Source of the DNA: JAGOLU01 sp037138475
GTDB lineage: Bacteria; Patescibacteriota; Microgenomatia; UBA1406; GWC2-37-13
Direction of reading: 5' to 3'
Assembly: GCA_037138475.1 (NCBI GenBank)
Contig: JBAXII010000014.1
Location: forward strand, 1 to 38,289
Length of the DNA: 38,289 nt
Below, one piece after another: positions 31,923 to 38,289 of this stretch. Both the position numbers and the translations under genes were made by a program. Numbering within the stretch: the first letter of the stretch is position 1; each line of letters begins with the position of its first letter. The notes under the pieces were generated by a model, which ran no database searches, had not been told where the DNA came from, and saw only the letters and a list, made by a program, of their open reading frames with translations.

Positions 31923-32028
31923 ACAAGTGACAGCATGATGTGAATGGCACTTTCTTCATCACACCCCAACTTTTTAAATGGGCGTACAATACTGCACAGG
32001 TAGATTTACTTACTAGTTTTCATACCCT

Positions 32029-32958
32029 ATGAAAAAGATTCTCATCACCGGAGCATTTGGGCTCGTGGGGACAGACCTCGTCGAAGCACTATCAAAAAAA
32101 TATCCCAAAGGATCGATAGTGGCGATCAGTCACCATGCAACAGGTGACTCGCCTGCCATCGTCGAGAATGGCGATGTGCGCGACACGGCAACGCTTGAAA
32201 AAATCATTCAAAAGCACGGCATCACTGAGGTGTATCACCTCGCGGGGCTCCTCTCCGTCGGCAGTGAAAAAGATCCCCAGCTCGCCTGGGAGGTAAACCT
32301 GGGCGGTCTCAAAAATATCCTCGATCTCGCCGCCAAATACAAACTCAAAGTATTTTGGCCATCCTCAATCGCAGCCTTTGGACCTACTACGCCGAAAACC
32401 AATACTCCCCAGCACACGATCCTCGAGCCGACTACGATGTATGGAGTCAACAAAGTCGCCGGTGAGCTCCTCTGTCAGTACTACTTTCTAAAGTGGGGAC
32501 TCGATGTGCGATCACTCCGCTATCCCGGTCTGACAGGCTACAAAGTGCCACCAGGGGATGGGACGACGGAGTACTCCGTCCATATATTTTATGGCGCAAT
32601 CAAAGATAAAAAGTACACCATCTTTCTCAAGGAAGACGCGCGACTTCCGATGATGTATATCGATGACGCGATAGACGGTACTATTCAGCTCATGGAGGCG
32701 CCCGCAGCGCAGATCACGATACGCACGAGTTATAACTTTGGCGCGATCGACTTTACGCCAAAGGAGTTGGCTGAAGAACTCGCAAAACTTGTTCCCGGCT
32801 TCACCTATGTCTATCAGCCAGACCATCGCCAAAAGATCGCGGAGACGTGGCCACAGTCGCTCGACGACAGCCAGGCGCGCAAAGATTGGGGATGGAGTCC
32901 GAAGTATGACCTCCCCCGGATGACCAAAACTATGTACGAAGGACTCAAAAAGAAATAA
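32029..32958 (+). CDS. tdh: L-threonine 3-dehydrogenase, SDR type (NAD-dependent epimerase/dehydratase family)
   Basis: 309 aa, Rossmann fold with the extended-SDR motif ITGAFGLVG (GxxGxxG, residues 7-14), VYHLAGLLS, and the catalytic Y138/K142 in TTMYGVNKVAGE after S112/S113. The segments SLRYPGLTGYKVPPGDGTTE and ARLPMMYIDDAIDGTIQLMEA are the pattern of SDR-type threonine dehydrogenases (animal TDH and Flavobacterium type) rather than sugar epimerases. The enzyme oxidises L-threonine to 2-amino-3-oxobutyrate. The next gene, 14 nt away, encodes the matching CoA-dependent cleavage enzyme, which supports this assignment strongly. Confidence 0.88.
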   Translation: MKKILITGAFGLVGTDLVEALSKKYPKGSIVAISHHATGDSPAIVENGDVRDTATLEKIIQKHGITEVYHLAGLLSVGSEKDPQLAWEVNLGGLKNILDLAAKYKLKVFWPSSIAAFGPTTPKTNTPQHTILEPTTMYGVNKVAGELLCQYYFLKWGLDVRSLRYPGLTGYKVPPGDGTTEYSVHIFYGAIKDKKYTIFLKEDARLPMMYIDDAIDGTIQLMEAPAAQITIRTSYNFGAIDFTPKELAEELAKLVPGFTYVYQPDHRQKIAETWPQSLDDSQARKDWGWSPKYDLPRMTKTMYEGLKKK

Positions 32959-32972
32959 CAAAAATAATCACT

Positions 32973-34205
32973 ATGTCAACACAATCTTTTTACTCAGTAC
33001 TTGATGCGGAAGTCGCCCGCATCGACGAAGTCAAAACATCCAAGCGACACGAGCGCATCATTCAATCATTCAAGAGCCCGACTGTCGCACAGATTGATGG
33101 CAAGGATGTGGTCATCTTCAACTCAAATGATTATCTGGGATTGCGCCACCACGCGCTGGTTAAAAAAGCAGAGCATGAGGCAGCGGAGCGGTATGGGGCC
33201 GGGCCTGGCGCCGTACGCTTTATATCTGGATCGATGCAGATCCATCGCGATCTGGAAACTTCCATTGCAAAGTTTCACGGACGCGATGATGCGATGATTT
33301 TCTCATCTGCCTTTGCCGCAAATCTCGCCGTGCTCTTTTGTCTCATCAGTGGTCAAAGCAAAGATTCCAAAGTCACCAGTGATGTGCTGGTGGTCTCAGA
33401 TGCGCTGAATCATCGGAGCATCATCGATGGGATCAGACTCGCCAATCTCCCCAAAGAAAATCGAGCGGTGTTTGAACACATGAACATGGAGAGCCTCGAG
33501 CAGATTCTCACCACAAACAAAGGAAAATTCTCACGCGTGCTCGTGGTGACTGATGGTGTGTTTAGCATGCTAGGTGAATACCAAAAGCTCGATGAGATGC
33601 GCGCGATCGTCGATAGATACGATGCAGCCTATCCCCAAGGAGTGCTCCTCGTCATGGATGACTGTCACGGTGTTGCATCCTGCTCATCCGATGGACGCGG
33701 AGTCGAAGGACTCAAAAAAGCCAAGGCAGATGTCCTCGTGGGCACCTTTGGCAAAGGATTTGGATCTGATGGGGGATATGTGGTAGCAGACCAACAGGTG
33801 ATCGATTACCTCCGAGAGTCATCAGCGACCTATATTTATTCAAATTCTATTTCACCCGGTACTGCTGGCGCTGCATTGCAAGCGATCCAGATCGTAGATA
33901 GTCCTGAGGGCAAGAAACTTTTAAAGACATCACAGACAAATACCGCCTATTTCAAAAAGCTGATGTCTGAAGCGGGCTTTGTATTTGCGGCGGAGTCCAC
34001 TCATCCCATCCAGCCAGTACTTATCGGTGATCCTGTCAAGACGCGCAGTCTCGTAGATTTTCTGTTCTCCAAAAATATTCTCGTCACCAACATCAGCTAT
34101 CCTGTCGTGCCAAAGGGGAGAGATGAGATCAGAGTCCAGCTCAGCGCAACGCATACCACAGGAGAGATCGAGCATCTGGTAAAGTGTATGAAGGAGTTTG
34201 TATGA
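32973..34205 (+). CDS. kbl: Glycine C-acetyltransferase (2-amino-3-ketobutyrate CoA ligase), PLP-dependent
   Basis: 410 aa, alpha-oxoamine synthase family. Visible motifs: FNSNDYLGLRHH near the N-terminus, GAGPGAVRFISGSMQIHRDLE (substrate/CoA region), SDALNHRSIIDGIRL with the ring-stacking His, VMDDCHGVASC with the Asp that binds PLP N1, and the PLP lysine K261 in VGTFGKGFGSDGG. The usual text is TLGKALGG, so this is somewhat diverged. The enzyme splits 2-amino-3-oxobutyrate with CoA into glycine and acetyl-CoA. Alternatives in the family are BioF and ALA synthase, but the preceding tdh gene makes threonine breakdown the best reading. Confidence 0.9.
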   Translation: MSTQSFYSVLDAEVARIDEVKTSKRHERIIQSFKSPTVAQIDGKDVVIFNSNDYLGLRHHALVKKAEHEAAERYGAGPGAVRFISGSMQIHRDLETSIAKFHGRDDAMIFSSAFAANLAVLFCLISGQSKDSKVTSDVLVVSDALNHRSIIDGIRLANLPKENRAVFEHMNMESLEQILTTNKGKFSRVLVVTDGVFSMLGEYQKLDEMRAIVDRYDAAYPQGVLLVMDDCHGVASCSSDGRGVEGLKKAKADVLVGTFGKGFGSDGGYVVADQQVIDYLRESSATYIYSNSISPGTAGAALQAIQIVDSPEGKKLLKTSQTNTAYFKKLMSEAGFVFAAESTHPIQPVLIGDPVKTRSLVDFLFSKNILVTNISYPVVPKGRDEIRVQLSATHTTGEIEHLVKCMKEFV

Positions 34206-34391
34206 GCAGAGGTGACATGACTCGTGGTGAATGGAGTCGTCACCTACATTCAACCCGAAGTGCACCAGTACGATTCTTGCAGATGTTGATATTGTTTGAA
34301 TTTGCATTCGTTCACAGATCGTACAAATGCTCCATTCTGCGTTTTCCAGTCCAAGCATTAATGCAGAATAAGGTATATACTCACCGCACCA

Positions 34392-35342
34392 ATGAGCGAA
34401 ACCTTGACACTTCATGATGTTCTCCTTCCCGATAAGAGTCGTGGGATTACGGCAGTTTTCAATGCGCCGATTGTGATCGGTCCAGATGACGAAAATTATC
34501 TATTTCCTCGTGAGATGAGAGTTAATCAACAACCTGGAAAAGTAGACGCTACAAGTGGCATAGGAGTTTATAGGTTGAACGGAGAGAATAAATTAACGCA
34601 TCTCCACTCCATTCCCGCCACTGCGATTCAGGGCACCGATCGCACACTTAACCCAGAGGACTTGAGACCTTTTCCATTATCACGAAAAAAGGTATTATTT
34701 GGACTTACCGCTGCAACAGCAGAGGGAGTACCATATCCTGCTTGCTTTACAGCTGAGTATCCTTATACAGCGGAGAATATTTCTCCCATGCGAGTTCTCA
34801 ATCACTTACCCCCAGGCAAGAATGTCCTTCCGCTTTCCGAACAGACGGGTGTATATCGTGAGGAAGGCAAAGAAAATGATCAGAAGTTGACATTTTTTCG
34901 TTGGGACACAGGTGGGGTTATCCGTCGAATTACTTTGCCACCTAGTCCATGGGTGGGGAAGGATGGGCGATATGGATTAACTGGTGGGACAAAAATAGCA
35001 ATGCCAGACAATACGGTGCGAATGTTGATACATGGATTCAGTCGCAGAGCAGATGGATCTGTAGCATATGCGCTAGGTTTAGCTGAATGCAAACTTTCAC
35101 CAGATGGGACGTTTGATGTGACTGGAGTAGATCCAGAGCCCCTTGTGACCTATGATCAGGTAAAAAAATATGTGCAACACTTGGAGCTAGTCAGACCTGA
35201 TCCTAAAAAGGATGCAGTGTATGCTGTCGATTGCCATCTAAATGAAAAAGGTAACTTGCTCATACCAATTTCTGTCGACGATCAAGTTGTCGCAATCTTT
35301 GAAGTTGATTCAGAACGAATCATGAGACCATTTAGTGCATGA
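34392..35342 (+). CDS. Beta-propeller-like protein, possible GH130/GH43-type fold
   Basis: 316 aa without signal peptide. Repeating beta blades are suggested by segments such as IVIGPDDENYLFPREMRV, GIGVYRLNGENKLTHL, EDLRPFPLSRKKVLFGLTAA and GVPYPACFTAEYP. The EDLRP...LTAATAEGVP text recalls the E-D-P-R...TYTA...GVP region of GH130 glycoside phosphorylases, but the other GH130 signatures are not clear. I do not recognise a firm family. It is cytoplasmic by sequence and lies in the AT-richer tail of the window with no functional partner. TATACT ends 10 nt before the ATG. Confidence 0.55.
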   Translation: MSETLTLHDVLLPDKSRGITAVFNAPIVIGPDDENYLFPREMRVNQQPGKVDATSGIGVYRLNGENKLTHLHSIPATAIQGTDRTLNPEDLRPFPLSRKKVLFGLTAATAEGVPYPACFTAEYPYTAENISPMRVLNHLPPGKNVLPLSEQTGVYREEGKENDQKLTFFRWDTGGVIRRITLPPSPWVGKDGRYGLTGGTKIAMPDNTVRMLIHGFSRRADGSVAYALGLAECKLSPDGTFDVTGVDPEPLVTYDQVKKYVQHLELVRPDPKKDAVYAVDCHLNEKGNLLIPISVDDQVVAIFEVDSERIMRPFSA

Positions 35343-35439
35343 GTTTCGTATGAATGGCAATGCCACTCCATAGCTTTGGAGAAGGAAGTTTTAGAGCTTA
35401 TCTTCTTTGCAGCAACTTGCACCTTCGCACTTGATATAT

Positions 35440-35856
35440 TCATGCCGCTTCCCACACCTCCTGAATGAACTTCCGAGCATCGCCGTAGTCCATCACCCAC
35501 AGATATCTGATAGTCGAGAATTGTCTAGCTACGTCTCCGAGATCCCATGACAAGTGGTGCTTTTTAAGATGGTGGAATTGAGCTTTGTACGCCAGTGTTT
35601 CCTCTTGGAGTCTGAAGGTAGAGGAGCACACGAAACGCACTGCTTTCCAGAGCGAGGCACCATGAGCATGGACCTCTTGATGCTTGATCAGTGCCACCGT
35701 GACTGGATCTGGAGTCTCCCTTTGTGAATCCATATACAAATCTTTGCTCAGGTAGATAGTGTCAGTGAATAGGGTGTTAAATCCCGTGCTGCTAATGACA
35801 GGAACATATTGAAACCACCAAAGGTAGGGCAGGATCGGATATTGACTGATGGACAT
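35440..35856 (-). CDS. Hypothetical protein with degenerate HExxH-like motif
   Basis: 138 aa. The central part reads ALIKHQEVHAHGASLWKAV and, about 30 residues later, RLQEETLAYKAQFHHLKK. This arrangement (two His five apart, then E-x-x-A-Y) resembles small zinc metallopeptidase-like proteins with HELVHxxQ...ExxAYxxQ, but the Glu is shifted (HQEVH instead of HExxH), so activity is doubtful. The N-terminus is hydrophobic and aromatic (ILPYLWWFQYVPVI). An extended -10 (TGaTACTAT) ends 6 nt before the ATG, supporting the gene. Family assignment is tentative. Confidence 0.55.
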   Translation of the reverse strand: MSISQYPILPYLWWFQYVPVISSTGFNTLFTDTIYLSKDLYMDSQRETPDPVTVALIKHQEVHAHGASLWKAVRFVCSSTFRLQEETLAYKAQFHHLKKHHLSWDLGDVARQFSTIRYLWVMDYGDARKFIQEVWEAA

Positions 35857-35862
35857 GGATAA

Positions 35863-35871
35863 ATAGTATCA
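35863..35871 (-). promoter_or_regulatory. Extended -10 promoter for the 35856 gene
   Basis: Minus-strand TGaTACTAT is followed by TTATCC and ATG (6-nt gap). Leaderless type. Confidence 0.5.
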
Positions 35872-35951
35872 GGTCGTTAGACAATACGAACGAAATCAAT
35901 AGTGAGTCCAGGCAGATCAGTATGGGAATACTGAATACCACGTTGAATCTT

Positions 35952-36143
35952 TTAGAACCGACTGTTGTAGTAGTCTAGATCCAGCTTGGTAATCAGTGAT
36001 AGGGGTGCGGGTAGCGCATCGAGAGAGAACCACCCAATCTCATCACACTTACTCGGCTCTATGATCTTGGGTTTACTGCCAGATCGCAGCTTGGCTAAAA
36101 AGGTTGTCGGAACCCAGTGTTGATGTTCAGAAGTAATGACCAC
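35952..36143 (-). pseudogene. C-terminal remnant of a NUDIX hydrolase
   Basis: The 63 codons after a GTG encode HWVPTTFLAKLRSGSKPK, then SKCDEIGWFSLDALPAPLS, the part that follows the Nudix box in ADP-ribose-pyrophosphatase-like or MutT-like proteins (W-V-x-x-x-F, then E-x-x-W-x-x-L-D-x-L-P). I searched all three minus-strand frames upstream to about 36250 and found no Nudix box, and a TAA closes the frame four codons before the GTG. It therefore looks like a truncated gene. Confidence 0.65.
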
Positions 36144-36449
36144 TCCATATCTTTAGCGAAGGAGAGCTCCTCGTAGTGTACACTCAAAGATCGGAAGATC
36201 TCAAAACCATGGCAAAGTATAAATACAAAAGTGTAAAAAGAAGTCAGATAAATAAATTAGCATAAATATGCTCATGGTAATTCTGAGATAACTAACCAGT
36301 AGCTACTTCAGAACTACCAGGGAGTATGGTCATGTAAGTTTTGTAACTTACACATCTCAACTCCCTGGCTAATCAAGTTTTATTTGGCGCTATTTGTGCA
36401 CCGACTGCACTTTGGCATATATAGCAAATGCCCCTTTCTCACCATTAAG
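36144..36449. other. Gene-free AT-rich stretch with nested hairpin
   Basis: No credible ORF. At 36317-36368 an outer 9-bp stem (CCAGGGAGT / ACTCCCTGG) encloses an inner 8-bp stem-loop (TGTAAGTT-TTGT-AACTTACA, 36333-36352). No U-tract follows on the plus strand. It could be a small structured RNA, a processed element, or the remains of a miniature mobile element. Confidence 0.55.
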
Positions 36450-37646
36450 CTAAGGGAATTTATTCCGAACATACGTGGGAAGCAAGTCAACAAGTATGAA
36501 GATCATACTCAGTCCTACTGCTGACCAAAACCCAAGAACTGTGAAGGCAATGACCGTTAAGAACGTGCCTGGAAGACTAGTTAACGTTGCTCTTGCGAGC
36601 ATTGATCCGCTTGTCGTAGGGATTATTAAGCCCAAACCAATAGCCGTTATCAAAGCACGAACTTGCGGTTCGCTAACAACAAAAGAAAGCACCCAATTAC
36701 TAGTAACAATCATGCCAGCAGCTAGTAATGCTTGTGCAAAGAACACAAAGAGGTTTGACTGCATCTTGACTGTCAAATCAGTTACGTCGTAGCTATCAAG
36801 AAGAAAAAACCCCACAACAACTGAGATAAGACTGTCAATTAGAGTGAGTAGTATTGCGTACTGGATAAGTCCATACGCCTCTAGCGGAACGATATGGCCA
36901 TTAAGCCATGGAGTTGCATCAGATAGATTAACTCCTTGACCATTTGAAAGCAAAAACAAGACGGTTCCGAGAAGCGCATAGTAACCAATCGTGAACAAAT
37001 TTGCAAAGCTGGGAAGTTTTTCTTTCCGCATGGCGAAAAGAATCACGTCATAGATCCAATGAGCCATGATGGCTGCTCCGAGTCCATAGCGAACAAAGAT
37101 GTAAGTAAATGCTACACCGCCCACAAATTGCGGTATTACCCGCAGTACCTTGCGCTCTGACTTGTCGCTGAAGTTGCTCAAGTGTATCAGGGCCCAAATC
37201 GCATTTCCAAGGAGAAAGAGGACGTAAAACGCCACTTCGCCCTTTAAAAGCATTGTGCCAACACCCAAGATCAACCCTCGTGCAAACATCTCTTCACCGA
37301 GTATGAGCAGGAAAATCTTGAGGCTACCCTTATCGAGCAACTTATCAAGAAGGTCGGCGTCATAACTCTTTGAACCTTTGCTGAAAATCAATCCTGACAC
37401 GATGGCTCCAAGAAGCGTGATCAGAATTACAGCAACCGTGTTGAGTACTGCTGAAGTTAAGTTTTCCGAAGCACCACGTGGTACAGCAGATAAATTTCCC
37501 AGCACAAAACTTAAGATGTTGCTGAGTAGCTGTGCGTACGAAACGCCGCCTATCAGCGTCAAAACGAAAAGAACAAGAACGATACTGAATGCGGACCAGA
37601 GGCCCATGAGGTTTAGCTTATCGCTAATCGATGAGGTTTTTGACAT
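36450..37646 (-). CDS. CPBP family intramembrane metalloprotease
   Basis: 398 aa, about ten or eleven membrane helices. The Abi/CPBP domain (about 105-215) carries its motifs in order: motif 1 GEEMFARGLI (EExxxR), motif 2 WALIHLSNF (FxxxH-like, here HLSN), and motif 3 MAHWIYDVI (HxxxD/N). These residues form the zinc-free or metal-binding glutamic protease site inside the membrane, used for CAAX processing or bacteriocin-immunity functions. The C-terminal half (about 225-398) has extra helices beyond the usual domain. A good Shine-Dalgarno (AAAGGA, 6 nt before ATG) differs from the leaderless style elsewhere, and the gene is AT-richer, suggesting transfer. Confidence 0.88.
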   Translation of the reverse strand: MSKTSSISDKLNLMGLWSAFSIVLVLFVLTLIGGVSYAQLLSNILSFVLGNLSAVPRGASENLTSAVLNTVAVILITLLGAIVSGLIFSKGSKSYDADLLDKLLDKGSLKIFLLILGEEMFARGLILGVGTMLLKGEVAFYVLFLLGNAIWALIHLSNFSDKSERKVLRVIPQFVGGVAFTYIFVRYGLGAAIMAHWIYDVILFAMRKEKLPSFANLFTIGYYALLGTVLFLLSNGQGVNLSDATPWLNGHIVPLEAYGLIQYAILLTLIDSLISVVVGFFLLDSYDVTDLTVKMQSNLFVFFAQALLAAGMIVTSNWVLSFVVSEPQVRALITAIGLGLIIPTTSGSMLARATLTSLPGTFLTVIAFTVLGFWSAVGLSMIFILVDLLPTYVRNKFP

Positions 37647-38046
37647 GACATATCCTTTGAGTTTTTTGATTTTGTATATTTTTATTATTGCTATCCGAAT
37701 GGATAGCTTTATAAGCGCTCTGATAAAGTGCCTATAATGCTATCCACTCAGTTCAGAATAAACTCTATTTGTAAAAGTGCATATAAAACTTGCCTTTCTT
37801 GAATAAAAGACATCGATCCTAGAGCTTTTCTAGGAAAATATCTTGTAAGTAGAAAAGTATCGTCATCTAAGCAAACTTAGTGAGCGAAATGGATCTTTAA
37901 GTTCAAGAAACTTTCGCCCCATAAATGCTTAGAAGATTATACTATAAGTATACATTTATGTCAATATTTTGCCCCCTGCATTCTATCTTGAAGTGCACCA
38001 CGATCTCAGATTATGCTTATCACAACTTTTGTGAGCTGGGATGACA
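37647..38046. other. Gene-free AT-rich upstream region of the CPBP gene
   Basis: No credible ORF. It holds the GGATAGC elements at 37690-37745 and a further stem-loop TCCTAGA-GCTTT-TCTAGGA at 37817-37835 without a U-tract. The rest is AT-rich with no pattern that I can name. Confidence 0.5.
37690..37745. promoter_or_regulatory. GGATAGC inverted elements upstream of the CPBP gene
   Basis: GCTATCC occurs at 37690-37696 and 37739-37745 and GGATAGC at 37701-37707. The first two copies make a hairpin (4-nt loop); the second and third form an alternative inverted pair around TTATAA-like promoter sequence. This is 44-100 nt upstream of the start at 37646, a suitable place for an operator or an alternative-structure leader. 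Confidence 0.45.
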
Positions 38047-38289
38047 TTAGGGTGCTGCTGTAACTAACATGCCAGACACAACATGCTTCGGGAGCGCCAC
38101 AAAAGAAAGCATCCATAAATCGAAGGGCAGCTTATTTGCAGGAGTGCCCTGAGAGCTTATCGTGGTATTTTGTAGTTTCCCATACCGGGGATCACATTCC
38201 GTACTCCACCTCTTGGATCCTCCATATCGCCAGTAGACGCATTCCATAATCCAACGCAACGATTCAGTAAGCAGGTAGACTACCTGCCC
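38047..38289 (-). pseudogene. Decayed IS1595 (ISXO2)-like transposase N-terminus, cut by window edge
   Basis: The minus-strand frame is open from the window edge to the TAA at 38047 (80 codons). The sequence YLLTESLRWIMECVYWR, then YGGSKRW, then SSQGTPANKLPFDLWML follows the layout of the ISXO2 zinc-ribbon start: W..ECP.CGS.rW...C..C...fs...GT.....pL..W. The cysteine positions are mostly lost (only one Cys pair member remains) and the reading frame ends right after the W segment, before the DDE core. So it is a remnant, not an active element. Family assignment is moderate. Confidence 0.5.

Noticed and set aside
35361..36165. Similar 24-nt strings ACTCCATAGCTTTGG.. and ACTCCATATCTTTAG..
   Set aside because: About 19 of 24 positions agree, with no extended similarity; could be chance.
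1..38289. Recoded TGA (genetic code 25)
   Set aside because: Genes such as those ending at 6620, 12457, 22650 and 31880 stop at TGA at sensible ends, and no conserved domain needs read-through.

Overview
The window reads as a piece of a Candidate Phyla Radiation (Patescibacteria) chromosome, probably of the Microgenomates type. I infer this from the gene set and style, not from a marker phylogeny: a small two-gene T4P motor followed by pilin-like proteins carrying large LamG domains, a T4SS_pilin-type small protein, Thr-Pro-rich linkers in several surface proteins, a sortase, SpoIID, DUF2304 next to GT2 enzymes, and many short intergenic palindromes. TGA is an ordinary stop codon here, so this is not a code-25 lineage.

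Layout. 1-1232: the 5' part of dnaA (minus strand) diverging from comF, with a 43-bp palindrome between them that holds two head-to-head DnaA boxes. 1561-15492: a surface-protein and type IV pilus block, all plus strand: a small protein with a sortase-like C-terminus (IPGTG), pilB, pilC, a membrane-anchored surface protein, two prepilin-like proteins carrying LamG domains, a 907-aa secreted LamG/glycine-rich protein, a PilX-like protein, a bitopic PilM/LytR_C-like protein and the major pilin, closed by a strong terminator. 15510-19917: surface glycosylation (a GT-C-like membrane protein, FkbM methyltransferase, two GT2 enzymes, DUF2304). 20047-23557: cell-envelope genes (T4SS_pilin-like protein diverging from a SpoIID/LytB protein, then a sortase). 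23733-31880: housekeeping genes (dus, greA-like, rnhA, tRNA-Gln, an O-antigen-ligase-like protein, DoxX, NUDIX, DUF1697, msrB) with intergenic repeats. 32029-34205: a threonine-to-glycine pair (tdh, kbl). 34392-38289: a patchy, more AT-rich tail with an orphan beta-propeller-like protein, a degenerate HExxH-like protein, a broken NUDIX gene, a CPBP membrane protease and a decayed transposase at the edge.

How it fits together. PilB and PilC would power assembly of a pilus made of the 160-aa pilin. The LamG-bearing minor pilins and the secreted LamG protein are good candidates for a tip or adhesion complex, fitting an epibiotic, host-attached lifestyle (inference). Sortase, glycosyltransferases and SpoIID would serve the same cell surface.

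Two features stand out beyond gene content. At least nine genes have a -10 element that ends only 5-7 nt before the start codon, which suggests leaderless mRNAs. The tRNA-Gln gene sits between a 5'-fragment and a 3'-fragment of itself, with a GIY-YIG nuclease ORF that ends inside the intact tRNA.
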